Position numbers and translations under genes: made by a program
Part shown: positions 1-13,035 of the stretch, in pieces
Numbering within the stretch: position 1 is the stretch's first letter
Layout of the letters: every line of letters starts with the position of its first letter
Notes under the pieces: model-generated
Databases searched by the model: none
Seen by the model: only the letters and a program-made list of their open reading frames with translations
What the model was told of the DNA's origin: nothing
NCBI GenBank assembly: GCA_945861435.1
Contig: CAMAUX010000013.1
Location: 48,143-112,142 of the forward strand
Source of the DNA: Chthoniobacter flavus
Lineage (GTDB): Bacteria; Verrucomicrobiota; Verrucomicrobiia; Chthoniobacterales; Chthoniobacteraceae
Direction of reading: 5' to 3'
Length of the DNA stretch: 64,000 nt

Positions 1-327
1 GTCTACCTCCCAGGCGCCTATGTCAGCCGCGCTGTAATCCACGGGCGTCACCTCTACTCCGGCGTCTGCTTCGGCGCCAAACCCGACGACTACCGCATGT
101 GGCAGAAGCGCGGCTTCGTCACCATCCTCGACGAACACGACAAGGTGGTCTCCAACCCCGGCGGCCAGAAACCCACTTACCGCGAGGGTCGCCTGCAACT
201 GCTCCTCCAAGACCAACCGATCTTTGAGAACTGCCACGACGTCTGCGTCGACTCGAAGGACGACCTCTACGTCTGCCAGTGGAACAGCGGCAACGTCTAT
301 CCCTACAAACTCCACCGCGAGTCTTAA
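1..327 (+). CDS. C-terminal part of a beta-propeller (NHL/SMP-30-like) protein, truncated by window edge
   Basis: The frame is open from base 1 and ends at a TAA, giving about 108 residues. The tail contains propeller-blade-like phrases: HGRHLYSGVCFG, GFVTILDEHDKVVSNPGG and then CHDVCVDSKDDLYVCQWNSG. The 'VDSKDDLYV.QW' pattern is typical of NHL repeats in six-bladed propellers, which are often exported in this phylum. The N-terminus is outside the window, so export and full architecture cannot be judged. The next gene follows 84 bp downstream on the same strand. The class is fairly secure; the substrate or ligand is unknown. Confidence 0.7.
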   Translation, partial: VYLPGAYVSRAVIHGRHLYSGVCFGAKPDDYRMWQKRGFVTILDEHDKVVSNPGGQKPTYREGRLQLLLQDQPIFENCHDVCVDSKDDLYVCQWNSGNVYPYKLHRES

Positions 328-411
328 GCGAAGCCTCCGCTTCGTTTGCCCAAGCCACTTCCGAAGCCGCCAAGCAACCACACCTCCAAACCACCGCGAC
401 CACCCCTGCCC

Positions 412-2475
412 ATGCGCACCATCCTCACAGGCCTCTTCGTCCTCGTCGCCGCATCCATCCTCACTGCTGCAGATACCGCCACTCCGCGCGGTGACGCACT
501 GCTCAAGGACTACCTCCAGAACCAGACCGCCGCGCTCTCCACACACTCCGCCGCCCTCTATCCAGACCTGCCCGCATGGCAGGCCGCGCGCCCCGAACTC
601 GAGCGCCAGGTGCGCGAGATGCTCGGACTCGACCCATGGCCGGAAAAAACCCCGCTCCACGCCACCATCACAGGCAGCGTGGACTGTGACGGGTTCACCG
701 TCGAGAACCTCCACTTCCAATCCCAGCCCGGCCTCTATGTCACGGCCAACCTCTACCGGCCCAAGAACCTTTCTGGCAAAGCACCCGCGGTCCTCTACCT
801 CTGCGGCCACGGACTCGAAAAGGACAAAGCCACCGGCGTGAGCTACGGCAACAAGACTCATTACCAGCATCACGGAGCATGGTTCGCCAAGCACGGCTAC
901 GTCTGCCTCATCCTCGACACCCTCCAACTTGGCGAAATCGAGGGGCACCACCGCATCACCTTCGACGAAGCCAAGTGGTGGTCTGTATCCCGCGGCTACA
1001 CCCCCACCGGCGTCGAAGCATGGAATGCCGTCCGCGCGATCGACTACCTGCTCACCCGTCCCGAGATCGACCCGGAGCGTATCGGCGTCACGGGCCGTTC
1101 CGGAGGTGGCGGCTACACCTGGTGGATCACCGCCATCGACCAGCGCATCAAGACCGCAGTGCCTGTCGCGGGCATCACCGATCTTCACAACCACATCCTC
1201 GATCACACCATCGACGGCCACTGCGACTGCATGTTCATGCTCAACACCTACCAGTGGGATTACTGGCAGGTCGCTGCCCTTGCCGCACCGCGCCCCGTCC
1301 TCCTTGCCAACACCGACAAGGACAACATCTTCCCGCTCGATGGCGTCGTGCGCCTGCACAGCGAGGTGCGTCACCTCTATCACCTGCTCGGCGTGCCGCG
1401 CCACTGGGGCCTCAACATCACCGAGGGTCCCCACAAAGACACGCAGGAACTCCAGCTCCACGCCTTCGTCTGGATGGAACGCTTCCTCAAAAACAGCGAA
1501 GCACCCATCGAAAGCCTCGCCATGCCGCGGATCCCACGCGAACAACTCCGCGTCTTCCAGCACCTGCCAACCGACCAGCGCAATACCACCGTCGAGGAAA
1601 GCTTCGTCCCCGCAGCCCCGGCACCCACCCTCCCCGAAACGCCCGCCCATTGGGCATCCCAGCGCGATGCATGGCTGAACGCCCTGCGCACAATATGCTT
1701 CCGAGCCTGGCCTGCTAAAGCCCCAGATTCCGCACCGGAACTCGTCTCCACGCGCACACTCGAAGGCATTCAACTCACGCACTACTCCCTCCAATCCCAG
1801 CCCGGCGTCTCCCTCGACCTCTACCTTCTCCACTCTCCCACCCTCAAGGAACCGGAACTCATCACCCTCAACGTTCTGGATCAAAAAGGATGGAAGGACT
1901 TCGCCGCCATGGCTCTCACCGGCGACCCTCTTCCGCCCTCAGCGAGAGCCGACCTCGCCTCCCAACGCAGCATGCTTCTCGCACGCCCATGGGTCATGGC
2001 TTACCTCGCTCCGCGAGGGATCGGCCCCACCTCGTGGAGCCACGGATTAAAGAAGGACACCCAGAGCGAGCGGCGTCTCATCATGCTCGGGCAAACCACC
2101 GACTCCATGCGCGTGTGGGATGTGCGGCGCACCGTGCAAAGCGTGCGCAGCATCGCAAGGTACAAGACCACCGCTCTCTGGCTCCAGGCCGAGGGCGCCA
2201 TGGCAGGCGTCACCCTTTACGCATCCCTCTTCGAACCCGACATCACCCGACTCGACCTCTGGCAGCTCCCACACTCCCACACCACTGGCCCCACCTTCCT
2301 CAACGTCCTGCGCGTTCTCGACCTGCCCGCCGCCGTCGCGCTCGCCGCCGAAAGAAGCCGGGTCCGCATTTACGACGCCGATGCAACTGCATGGACCTAT
2401 CCCTCAAAAGTCGCCGCACAGCTCGGCTGGCCCACCGACCGCATCGACATCCGCACCCCGCCGCCAGCGCCCTGA
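412..2475 (+). CDS. Secreted alpha/beta hydrolase, acetyl xylan esterase / prolyl oligopeptidase-like
   Basis: 687 residues starting at MRTILTGLFVLVAAS, a clear signal peptide ending near LTAADT. An in-frame ATG at 346 would put 22 proline-rich residues before the signal peptide and is less likely. The first half is an alpha/beta hydrolase: nucleophile elbow GRSGGGG, acid in NTDKDNIF, and histidine in EGPHKD. This arrangement is seen in secreted acetyl-xylan-esterase-like and peptidase S9-like enzymes. The second half (about residue 470 on) looks like a second hydrolase fold, but its elbow position reads EGAMAGV, without the serine. A role in removing ester groups from plant or algal polysaccharide is inferred from family and neighbours (GH16, glucosidase), not proven. 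Confidence 0.82.
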   Translation: MRTILTGLFVLVAASILTAADTATPRGDALLKDYLQNQTAALSTHSAALYPDLPAWQAARPELERQVREMLGLDPWPEKTPLHATITGSVDCDGFTVENLHFQSQPGLYVTANLYRPKNLSGKAPAVLYLCGHGLEKDKATGVSYGNKTHYQHHGAWFAKHGYVCLILDTLQLGEIEGHHRITFDEAKWWSVSRGYTPTGVEAWNAVRAIDYLLTRPEIDPERIGVTGRSGGGGYTWWITAIDQRIKTAVPVAGITDLHNHILDHTIDGHCDCMFMLNTYQWDYWQVAALAAPRPVLLANTDKDNIFPLDGVVRLHSEVRHLYHLLGVPRHWGLNITEGPHKDTQELQLHAFVWMERFLKNSEAPIESLAMPRIPREQLRVFQHLPTDQRNTTVEESFVPAAPAPTLPETPAHWASQRDAWLNALRTICFRAWPAKAPDSAPELVSTRTLEGIQLTHYSLQSQPGVSLDLYLLHSPTLKEPELITLNVLDQKGWKDFAAMALTGDPLPPSARADLASQRSMLLARPWVMAYLAPRGIGPTSWSHGLKKDTQSERRLIMLGQTTDSMRVWDVRRTVQSVRSIARYKTTALWLQAEGAMAGVTLYASLFEPDITRLDLWQLPHSHTTGPTFLNVLRVLDLPAAVALAAERSRVRIYDADATAWTYPSKVAAQLGWPTDRIDIRTPPPAP

Positions 2476-2628
2476 ATCCTGAGCCAATCCCGCACGGCAC
2501 GATACCCGCTCCCTTTCATTCCTAGTCGGACATTGCGATGAATTGCTCCCTCCACCGCATCCAAGTGGAGACTGGTACGCTCAAACCAAACCTGCTCCAC
2601 TGCGCCCCCGAACAACCCTCTTCAAACC

Positions 2629-2925
2629 ATGTTTTCACACGTTGTCATCTGGTGGACTAATCCTGAAGTGCCCAACGCAGAGGAACTCATCCTCGCCGGC
2701 GCCGAAAAATATCTGCGCCCGATCCCGTTCCTCAAAGCCTACCACATTGGCCGCATGGCCACGAGCCACCGCCCCGTGGTCGAGCAGTCCTACCAGGTCG
2801 CCATGCATGTAGCCTTCGAAGACAAGGCAGCCCAGGACGTTTACCAAGACCACCCGCTCCACCTCGACTTCGTGCGCGAATGCAAACACGCCTGGAGCCG
2901 CGTCGTCATCTACGACTTCGAATAA
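2629..2925 (+). CDS. Dabb family (stress-responsive alpha/beta barrel) protein
   Basis: 98 residues, MFSHVVIWWTNPE... ending WSRVVIYDFE. The start HVV-W, the middle YQVAMHVAFEDKAAQDVYQDHPLH and the closing V-V-YDFE match the Dabb ferredoxin-like fold, which dimerises into a small barrel. Length is normal for the family. The biochemical role of Dabb proteins is mostly unknown; some act as small-molecule cyclases or heme-related enzymes. It stands alone, 153 bp after the hydrolase and convergent with the lipoprotein gene. Confidence 0.85.
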   Translation: MFSHVVIWWTNPEVPNAEELILAGAEKYLRPIPFLKAYHIGRMATSHRPVVEQSYQVAMHVAFEDKAAQDVYQDHPLHLDFVRECKHAWSRVVIYDFE

Positions 2926-3036
2926 ACCGAAGGGCAGTCACCTCCGCGTCCGCCCGGCCATCGCGCCGGGTTCACTCCCCCAAAACACTTTCGGCCCCTC
3001 ATTCTCCCGCGCAGGCCGGAGGCCATCGCTCTCTAG

Positions 3037-3588
3037 TCACCTCTCGGCCGCGCGATTGAGCGCCCTTGCCGCCTTCTCAGCAATCTGCGGGAACCGCGTC
3101 AGCCCGCTGATGATCCATGCCGTACACGACCTGTCGGTGAAGCTCTCCTTCCCCAGAACCCTGTCACCTCGCTTGCGGATCACGACGACCTTTTCCGTGA
3201 TCGTGCAGGCATTCGAGGGGCCGGCGCGGTAAAACTTCAGAAGCTTGTCCAACCCGGAAAGCTCGCGTTCGCTCAACTGCACCCCCCCCAGCGGAATCTC
3301 CACCACGCGCCCGCGCGCCTTCGGGTCGGGGTCCACTTCGGAGACCCATACCTTCATCGATGGGTTCGCTTCAGGGCGGTACTCGAACCTGAACACCTCG
3401 CGCCTGTTCGGGCCCTCGCTCGTGAAGTTCACCTCCAAAGTGTCGGTCGGCGGCAGCCCGCTGAAGTGCACAAGATGCGGCGACTCTGAGCACCCCGTCA
3501 GAACCCACACCCCGGCACAAGCGACGAATCTCCAAAGCGTCTCGCGAAGACGCTTGTAAAGACTGCGTGCGGTCGGCGTTTGGGCCAT
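3037..3588 (-). CDS. Putative lipoprotein of unknown function
   Basis: 183 residues from the ATG giving MAQTPTARSLYKRL. An upstream ATG at 3624 would add 12 residues (MRGRRFLYRSCS). The N-terminus carries a basic region, a hydrophobic stretch (FVACAGVWVL) and a lipobox, LTGC-SES, so it should be lipidated at that cysteine. The mature part is mostly beta and contains FRFEYRPEANPSMKVWVSEVDP and a later pair of cysteines (NACTI and RSCTAW). No family recognised. It is divergent from the GH16 gene and convergent with the Dabb gene. Confidence 0.65.
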   Translation of the reverse strand: MAQTPTARSLYKRLRETLWRFVACAGVWVLTGCSESPHLVHFSGLPPTDTLEVNFTSEGPNRREVFRFEYRPEANPSMKVWVSEVDPDPKARGRVVEIPLGGVQLSERELSGLDKLLKFYRAGPSNACTITEKVVVIRKRGDRVLGKESFTDRSCTAWIISGLTRFPQIAEKAARALNRAAER

Positions 3589-3837
3589 GGAACAACTCCG
3601 GTAGAGGAACCGACGGCCGCGCATGCGCGCCTGCCGATTCGTTTAACTGCCTGCTGGATGCAAAACTTATCAAAACCCCGGACAGATGGAAAGCGCCCTG
3701 AGCAAAACATCGTCCAACGCTGACAGCCTAAAGGATGCCAACACCCCTGATAAAAAAACGCACCACCCCCACTCAAAAACACAAACGGGCACCCTCTATG
3801 CTCCTTAAGAGTGCGTCCCTCAAGACCCTCAAACACT

Positions 3838-4713
3838 ATGAAACCAACCAACCCAATCCCCGCGGCGGACCCCAACTCCCAGCGGCCATGGCGGCCACGC
3901 TTCATCCAGCACATCCTCGGGTGGACGTGCACACTCCTCGTCCTGATGCATGCCGCCTCGACCCTCGCCGTCGCACCCGCCGGCTACCAACTCCTCTGGT
4001 CCGATGAGTTCGATGGAAACGCCCTCGATCCCGCCAAGTGGAAACACCACTGGAGCGGACAGCGCCGCGACGCCCTCAACGCCCCGGAGGCTGTGAGCGT
4101 CGAGGACGGTTTCCTCGTCATCAGCACCTTCACCGAGGACGGCATCCACCGCACCGGCATGATCAGCACCGAGGGGCTCTTCGAAGCCCGCTACGGTTAC
4201 TGGGAAGCTGCCATCCAGTTCCAAGACGCACCGGGCACCTTCTCCGACTTCTGGATCCACTCCCCCACCATCGGCGAGCCCCATGACAACGTGGCCGTGG
4301 CCGGAGTCGAAATCGACGTCATCGAGCACCGCACCATCGACAACGCCGGCAACGATCTCTCCGGCAAGTCCTCCATGAACCTCCATTGGGGCGGCTATGA
4401 CATCTACCACGATGGCGACGGCGATCTCACCCCCGACCTCCAACTCGGCACAGGCTTCCATGTCTACGGCTTCGAATGGACCGAGGCCGCTTACCGCTTC
4501 TACATCGATGGCAGGCTCGTCTGGAGCCACCACAAATCCATCTCCCAACGCACCCAGTACGCCATCTTCAGCACCGAGGTGGAGAGCGAACTCTGGTCGG
4601 GCCGCATCCCCGAGGAAGGCTACGGCGACCGCCTCAACACCCGGGTGAAAATGCTCGTCGACTACGTGCGCTACTACGCCCCCGACCCCTCCACGCCCTC
4701 CCTCAAGGACTAA
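3838..4713 (+). CDS. Secreted glycoside hydrolase family 16 protein
   Basis: 291 residues from MKPTNPIPAADP; an in-frame ATG at 3811 lies 9 codons upstream. The N-region is long and polar, followed by a hydrophobic core ILGWTCTLLVLMHAASTLA, consistent with export. The GH16 active-site signature E-x-D-x-x-E is present as VEIDVIEHRT (nucleophile and acid/base glutamates). The concanavalin-like fold is supported by LLWSDEFDGNALDPAKW at the start and GFEWTEAAYRFYIDGRLVW later. GH16 enzymes cleave beta-1,3 or beta-1,4 bonds in laminarin, agar, carrageenan or similar glucans and galactans; the exact substrate cannot be read here. The 3' end overlaps the convergent glucosidase gene by 11 bp. Confidence 0.9.
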   Translation: MKPTNPIPAADPNSQRPWRPRFIQHILGWTCTLLVLMHAASTLAVAPAGYQLLWSDEFDGNALDPAKWKHHWSGQRRDALNAPEAVSVEDGFLVISTFTEDGIHRTGMISTEGLFEARYGYWEAAIQFQDAPGTFSDFWIHSPTIGEPHDNVAVAGVEIDVIEHRTIDNAGNDLSGKSSMNLHWGGYDIYHDGDGDLTPDLQLGTGFHVYGFEWTEAAYRFYIDGRLVWSHHKSISQRTQYAIFSTEVESELWSGRIPEEGYGDRLNTRVKMLVDYVRYYAPDPSTPSLKD

Positions 4714-7399
4714 CCGCAGCACCAGACGGCACCGCCGAACCCGCACGCAGGCTGTCGCGCTTCTCGCCCACAAGCTTCACCACCAGCGCGGTCCATCCCG
4801 TCTGGTGCGAGGCCCCAATCCCCTCGCCGGTCTCCGCGTGGAAGTATTCGTGGAAGAGCAACAGCTCCTTCCAATGCGCCACATCGCCGTAACGCGTCGC
4901 CCCGCCAAAACACGGACGGTGCCCGTTCGCATCCGGGACAAAAAGCGCGATGAGCCGGTCGCAAAGATCCAGCGCCACCTCTCTCAGGCTCGCCATCCGC
5001 CCGGAGCCCGTGGGGTACTCGATCGTGAAGCTCTCCCCGTAGAAATGCGCGTAACTCTCCAGAGCCTCGATCAGCAGGTAGTTGGTGGGAAACCAGATCG
5101 GCCCGCGCCAGTTCGAGTTGCCGCCAAACATGTCCGTCGTCGCCTCCCCGGGCGCATACGCCACCTCGTGCCGCTGCCCCCCGTGCTCGAACGTGAAGGG
5201 CGTGTCCTCATGCGTCTTGCTGAGTGAACGCACGCCGAACTCCGAAAGAAACTCCCGCGGATCCAGCATGTAAGCCAGCGTCCTGCGCAGACGATCCGCC
5301 GTCGGAATCGCCAGCAGACAGCGCCCGGGCGTCCCGTCCGTCGCGCGCCGCACCTTGATGTAGCGCAGAAGATCCGGCCGGTTCGTCAGAAACCAGTCCA
5401 GCCGCTTGCGGAACCCGGGCAGCGCATCAATGGTTTCCTGCTTCAGCACGCTCACCGCGCACAAAGGCAGCAGACCCACAAGGGAACGGATCCGCAGCGG
5501 GATCGGATCGCGATGGTTGATGATGAGTTGGTCGTAATAGAACCCGTCCGCCTCGTCCCAGAGCCCTGTCCCGCCCAGCGAGTTGATGGCATCGCAGATG
5601 CTCACGAAATGCTCGAAGAACTTCGAGGCGATGTCCTCGTACGCAGGCCGCACCAGCGCCAGCTCAAGGGAGATCGACAGCATCGTCAGACAGTACGACG
5701 CCATCCACGCCGTGCCGTCGGCCTGATTCAAACGCCCCCCACCAGGCAGCGGACGCGACCGGTCAAACACCCCGATGTTATCGAGCCCAAGGAACCCGCC
5801 GCCAAACACGTGCCGGCCCTCGACGTCCTTGCGGTTCACCCACCACGTGAAATTGAGCAGCAGCTTCTGAAACGCACGCTCAAGGAAGAACACATCCCGC
5901 TCCCCGCGCGCGTCCGCCATCTTGTACACGCGCCACACCGCCCACGCATGGACGGGTGGATTCACATCCGAGAAGTTCCACTCGTAGGCCGGTAACTGCC
6001 CGTTGGGATGCATGTACCATTCCCGCAGCAGCACCAAAAGCTGCTCCTTGGCAAAGTCCGGATCCACTGCACAGAACGGAATCATGTGGAAGGCCGTGTC
6101 CCACGCCGCAAACCACGGGTACTCCCATTTGTCGGGCATCGAGAAAACATCCTTCGCGTAGAAATGTGACCAGTCGGAATTGCGTCCCTGCAGCCGAGCC
6201 TCGGAAGGTGGCCTTCCGTTGCCCGCGCGCATCCACTCCTCCACCACGTAGTAGTAAAACTGCTTCGTCCACAAAAGCCCCGCGTAGCCCTGCCGACAGA
6301 CCCTCCTCTCCTCCTCGGAGATGCCCTGCGGTATCACCCCATCGTAAAAGGCTTCACTCCCAGCGATCCGCTCCGAGAACGTCTCCTCAAAACCCTCCAG
6401 CGCGTTGAGCCCATTCGCCTCGCCCACCAAGTGCAGCCGGCAACGGATCGTCGCCGATGCGCCGGGCGCCACCACGAGGGAAAAATGCGCGGCCGCCTTT
6501 GTACCCTCCAGCGCCGGATTCACCGCCTCCGCCTCCCCTTGAATCAGCAACCGATGGAAGGCGTCCTTCACGTAGGGCGACGGATTGTGCTCCGCGCCAA
6601 AACTGCGGTGGTTGGTCTCGTTGTCGGTGAACAGCCAGCGCGGCTCAACCGACTCGCCTGCCGCCTCCGCGTAAAAGAGAAAGTCACCCAACCCCTCGTG
6701 CTGAAGCGCCAGCCCGCCCCCCACCGCACGCATCCACGGCTTGTCCAACGGCGCCTCCGGATTATCCACCCATTCCCATGTGTTCCGGAACCAGAGGCTC
6801 GGCAGAACATGGATGGGCGCTGGTTCGGGACCATGGTTGGTCACAGTGATCCGCCAAAGCAGGTCTTCGGGGGAGCGCTTTGCCACCTCCTGAAGAACGT
6901 CAAAATAACGCCCCTCATCGAAGAGCCCCATGTCTGCAAGCTCACATTCAGGTCCGAGCCGGCCCAGACGCTGGTTTTCCTCACGCAGCGCCGTGTACGG
7001 ATACCGCCCCTGCGGATACTTGTAGAGTGCCTTGGTGTAGGAATGGCTCGGCGTCGAATCGAGGTAGTAATAGCACTCCTTCACGTCCTCACCGTGGTTG
7101 CCCTCCACCCCGCTCAACCCAAAAAGCCGCTCCTTGAGGATCGTGTCCTGTCCATTCCAGAGGGCGGGCGCAAAGCACAGCCTGCACTGCCGGTCCGTCC
7201 ATCCCTGCAATCCGTCCTCCCCCCATCGGTAAGCACGCCGCCGCGCATGATCATGGGGGAAGCTCTCCCAACTATTGCCGTGGTCGGAATCATCCTCGCG
7301 CACCGTCCCCCACTGCCGTTCGCTCAGGAACGGTCCCCAGCGACGCCACCGCTTCTGTCCTCCTCTTCCCTCCGCAAGCCGATCCTTCTCCCGATGCAT
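4703..7399 (-). CDS. GH63 / MGH1-like glucosidase (large (alpha/alpha)6-barrel hydrolase)
   Basis: 898 residues starting [15 protein letters not shown] at the ATG at 7399. The frame stays open upstream to 7687, but that extension is arginine-rich and lies inside the PQQ-propeller gene, so it was rejected. Family features: [28 protein letters not shown] near the N-terminus, the block [34 protein letters not shown], and [22 protein letters not shown] near the C-terminus. These are typical of the long bacterial glucosidase/MGH1-like group related to GH63. No signal peptide, so probably cytoplasmic and acting on imported or stored glucosides. It is 106 bp from the next minus-strand gene upstream and ends tail to tail with GH16. 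Confidence 0.85.
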   Translation of the reverse strand: MHREKDRLAEGRGGQKRWRRWGPFLSERQWGTVREDDSDHGNSWESFPHDHARRRAYRWGEDGLQGWTDRQCRLCFAPALWNGQDTILKERLFGLSGVEGNHGEDVKECYYYLDSTPSHSYTKALYKYPQGRYPYTALREENQRLGRLGPECELADMGLFDEGRYFDVLQEVAKRSPEDLLWRITVTNHGPEPAPIHVLPSLWFRNTWEWVDNPEAPLDKPWMRAVGGGLALQHEGLGDFLFYAEAAGESVEPRWLFTDNETNHRSFGAEHNPSPYVKDAFHRLLIQGEAEAVNPALEGTKAAAHFSLVVAPGASATIRCRLHLVGEANGLNALEGFEETFSERIAGSEAFYDGVIPQGISEEERRVCRQGYAGLLWTKQFYYYVVEEWMRAGNGRPPSEARLQGRNSDWSHFYAKDVFSMPDKWEYPWFAAWDTAFHMIPFCAVDPDFAKEQLLVLLREWYMHPNGQLPAYEWNFSDVNPPVHAWAVWRVYKMADARGERDVFFLERAFQKLLLNFTWWVNRKDVEGRHVFGGGFLGLDNIGVFDRSRPLPGGGRLNQADGTAWMASYCLTMLSISLELALVRPAYEDIASKFFEHFVSICDAINSLGGTGLWDEADGFYYDQLIINHRDPIPLRIRSLVGLLPLCAVSVLKQETIDALPGFRKRLDWFLTNRPDLLRYIKVRRATDGTPGRCLLAIPTADRLRRTLAYMLDPREFLSEFGVRSLSKTHEDTPFTFEHGGQRHEVAYAPGEATTDMFGGNSNWRGPIWFPTNYLLIEALESYAHFYGESFTIEYPTGSGRMASLREVALDLCDRLIALFVPDANGHRPCFGGATRYGDVAHWKELLLFHEYFHAETGEGIGASHQTGWTALVVKLVGEKRDSLRAGSAVPSGAAVSP

Positions 7400-7505
7400 G
7401 AGTAAGGGTTTAGCAAACCCTTTGCCTGCGAGCAAAACCAACCTGCGATTTACCACCTCAAAACACCGGGAACTGCACAAAAAACCGCGGCGGCTCACTC
7501 TCCCG

Positions 7506-8873
7506 CTAACCCGCGAAGTCGTAGCACAGCAGCCACTCCTCGCTGCGAAGATAGAGCCGGCGGTTAGCCAGCACAGGACCAGTCCAGCAGGGATAGCCCA
7601 TCCGCGGCACCTGCCAGCGGTCGATCTCCTCGAGCCTCTCCGCATTCGGCGCGAAAAGCCCCAGCAATCCCGCCTCCCCAAGCGCAATCAACCTGCCCTC
7701 CGCAAGCACGAAGGACCCGCGTCCAAACACCTTCGGAGCAGCTTCTCCCGGCTGCAGCTTCGAATGCCCCGCGTTCGGCCACCCCTCGTCCCGCTCCCAG
7801 CGCAGCGTGCCGTCCTTCCACCCCACGCACCGCAACCTCGCATCGGGCTCGTTGCGTCCGCTGAATCCGTAAAGATTTCCCCCCACGAGAACCGGCCGCG
7901 CCCAGTGCATCTCCAACTGCAGCCCGCGCCAGACTTCATCCGCGCCCCGACAGTCCGGACGCACCCGCAACGCCACAGTTCCCGACCGGTAATAGGCCGA
8001 GGAAATCAACACGGTGTCGCCCTCCACCACCGGCGTCATCGCATTCACCGAAGCGTCGGCGCGCGAACGGAACCAGTACGAAAACCGATGCTCACCCGTC
8101 TTCGGATCGAGCACCACGAGCCCCTGCCGCGTCACACAGAAAACCAACCGCTGGCCGTGCACCGTCGCTGCCACAGGCGTGCAATAGCTCGCCTGCTTCT
8201 GAAACGCGGGATCCGCCGGACTCCAATGTACAAGCCGTTCGCCGGGCCATCCATGCATGGGCTGCCCCTCCCATGTCCGCGCACCCACATTCTCCCAGAG
8301 CGTGCGGCCCGTCTCCGGATCGAAGGCAACAACACCTGAATTGGGCTGCCCCCCAAGGATCACGATCAGACGACCGTCCTCCAGAATCGGAGAACTCCCC
8401 ACCCCAAAAAACGCCTCCGGCACTTCAAACTCACGCCCGGTATCCCGCCGCCACAACAGCTTCCCGTCCGAAAGATTCAAACAGAGAAGCACCCCCTCCG
8501 CCCCGAAGGTATAGCAACGCCCGCCCGCAAGCAGCGGACTGCACCTCGGCCCGTTGTTGTATCCAAAGGGATCTGTGAAGTGGCTCGGATACTTGTGCTC
8601 CCACAGCCCTACTCCCGTCCCCGCATCGCACGCCTCCACCACCTCCTCGTTCCCCAACCGATGATGAACCACCAATACACCGCCCAGAACCGACGGCGCG
8701 CTATACCCAGTCCCCACCCGCTTCTCCCAAAGCAACGGCGGCCCCTCCGCGCCGAGTTTCGCCCTCAGCCCCTTCTCCGTGGACACATTATCCCGGGTCG
8801 GTCCCAGAAATTCAGGCCAGTCGCCGGCCAGAAGCAACGAGGGTAGAGCAAGCAGGATCCAGAGGAGGCGCAT
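7506..8873 (-). CDS. Secreted PQQ-binding-like beta-propeller repeat protein
   Basis: 455 residues with a short signal peptide (MRLLWILLALPSLLLAGDW). The start WPEFLGPTRDNVS is a hallmark of the PQQ-like eight-bladed propellers that are abundant in Planctomycetes and Verrucomicrobia. Tryptophan-docking blades follow: DGKLLWRRDTG, TGRTLWENVGAR, WKDGTLRWERDEG. There is no dehydrogenase active-site region that I can see, so it is more likely a binding or scaffold propeller than a quinoprotein enzyme. Start codon ATG at 8873; no Shine-Dalgarno. Next gene downstream on the same strand is the glucosidase. Confidence 0.85.
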   Translation of the reverse strand: MRLLWILLALPSLLLAGDWPEFLGPTRDNVSTEKGLRAKLGAEGPPLLWEKRVGTGYSAPSVLGGVLVVHHRLGNEEVVEACDAGTGVGLWEHKYPSHFTDPFGYNNGPRCSPLLAGGRCYTFGAEGVLLCLNLSDGKLLWRRDTGREFEVPEAFFGVGSSPILEDGRLIVILGGQPNSGVVAFDPETGRTLWENVGARTWEGQPMHGWPGERLVHWSPADPAFQKQASYCTPVAATVHGQRLVFCVTRQGLVVLDPKTGEHRFSYWFRSRADASVNAMTPVVEGDTVLISSAYYRSGTVALRVRPDCRGADEVWRGLQLEMHWARPVLVGGNLYGFSGRNEPDARLRCVGWKDGTLRWERDEGWPNAGHSKLQPGEAAPKVFGRGSFVLAEGRLIALGEAGLLGLFAPNAERLEEIDRWQVPRMGYPCWTGPVLANRRLYLRSEEWLLCYDFAG

Positions 8874-9001
8874 CCGGGAAAGATGTTCCGTGCCCCCTCA
8901 CCCGTCCAGCGCTGCCTTTTCCGGGGCTACAGGGCCGCCACGCAGAGCGCGCGCACCCTTGTCAGCCTCCCTCCTCCCTGCGTAGGGTGACCGTTTACCC
9001 A

Positions 9002-9382
9002 ATGAAGAAAGTCATCAGCACTCCGGAGGCCCCCGCCGCCGTGGGTCCCTACTCTCAGGCGATCGCCGCCGGCCCGCTGCTCTTCTGCGCCGGACAGATC
9101 CCCCTGTGCCCGTCCGACGGACAACTCGTCGACGGAGATGTCGCCGCCCAGACCCGTCAGGTGCTCGAAAACGTGGCCGCAGTCCTGCGCGCCAACTCCA
9201 TGACCTTCACCGATGTGGTGAAGGCCACCGTGTTCATGACCAGCCTCGGCGACTTCGCCGCCATGAACGCGGTCTACGGCGAATTCTTTGGTGAACCCCA
9301 CCCAGCCCGCTCCACCGTGCAGGTAAGCGCCCTGCCGCGCGGCGCCCAAGTGGAGATCGAAGTCACAGCCTACCGCCCATGA
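9002..9382 (+). CDS. ridA: RidA family reactive intermediate/imine deaminase
   Basis: 126 residues, MKKVISTPEAPAAVGPYSQAI. An alternative TTG-type start five codons upstream is less likely. Family marks: A-VGPYSQA, FCAGQIPL, VVKATVFMTSL, and the C-terminal PARSTVQVSALPRGAQVEIE, which contains the conserved arginine that binds the substrate carboxylate. RidA hydrolyses reactive enamines/imines such as 2-aminoacrylate made by PLP enzymes. The TGA overlaps the ATG of pyrE by four bases (ATGA), indicating translational coupling. Confidence 0.95.
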   Translation: MKKVISTPEAPAAVGPYSQAIAAGPLLFCAGQIPLCPSDGQLVDGDVAAQTRQVLENVAAVLRANSMTFTDVVKATVFMTSLGDFAAMNAVYGEFFGEPHPARSTVQVSALPRGAQVEIEVTAYRP

Positions 9383-9948
9383 ACCCCGAAATCCTCGACC
9401 TCTTCCGCCAGACCAACGCCCTCCTCGAAGGCCACTTTCTCCTCCGCTCAGGGCTCCACAGCCGCCAGTTCTTCCAGTGCGCGCTGCTCCTGCAGCACAC
9501 GCCCATCGCCGCCAAAGTCTGCGCGATGCTCGCAGACAAACTCCGAGCCTTCCCCGCCGACAAGGTCATCTCCCCAGCGCTAGGCGGCGTCATCGTCGGC
9601 CATGAAGTCGCCCGATCCCTCTCACTCCCTCACATCTTTGCCGAGAAAGACGACGCCGGCCGACTCGTCCTCCGCCGCGGCTTCGAAATCGCCCGGGGCG
9701 AACGCTTCCTCGTCGCCGAGGACGTAGTCACCCGCGGCGGCCGTGTTCAGGAAACCATCGACATCGTCCGCGCCCACGGAGGCGTGGTCGTCGCGGCCGC
9801 CTGCCTCGTCGACCGCAGCGGCGGTCAGCACCCAGACTTCGGCGCCCCCTTCATCTCGCTCACCGAAATGCAGGTCGAAACCTTCGGCCCGGACGCACTG
9901 CCCCCGGATCTTGCGGCCACTCCCGCGGTGAAGCCCGGCAGCAAGTAA
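9379..9948 (+). CDS. pyrE: Orotate phosphoribosyltransferase
   Basis: 189 residues. The PRPP-binding loop appears as FLVAEDVVTRGGRVQETID, and the N-terminal HFLLRSGLHSRQFFQC and VISPALGGVIVGHEVAR segments match bacterial OPRTase of the 180-190 residue class. It converts orotate plus PRPP to OMP in pyrimidine synthesis. The start codon lies within the ridA stop (ATGA), so it is co-translated with ridA. secA follows after 104 bp. Confidence 0.95.
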   Translation: MNPEILDLFRQTNALLEGHFLLRSGLHSRQFFQCALLLQHTPIAAKVCAMLADKLRAFPADKVISPALGGVIVGHEVARSLSLPHIFAEKDDAGRLVLRRGFEIARGERFLVAEDVVTRGGRVQETIDIVRAHGGVVVAAACLVDRSGGQHPDFGAPFISLTEMQVETFGPDALPPDLAATPAVKPGSK

Positions 9949-10052
9949 GCCAGCCCCCCATCGATTCCTCCCCTCATTTTCCCGGTGCTCAGACGCCCAA
10001 GCCCCTGCTTGCACCCACCCTGCCCCAGCCTTAAACCTTTGCGCCCGCTCCC

Positions 10053-13013
<2,961 letters not shown>

Positions 13014-13035
13014 CCCCAGGCCTCCAGCGCAAACC

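Noticed and set aside
7400..7687. 96-codon N-terminal extension of the glucosidase
   Set aside because: Overlaps the end of the PQQ-propeller gene in another frame, is Arg-rich, and lacks resemblance to the family.
9949..10052. TTGCAC / TTAAAC pair before secA
   Set aside because: Both hexamers match poorly and the region is too C-rich to judge.
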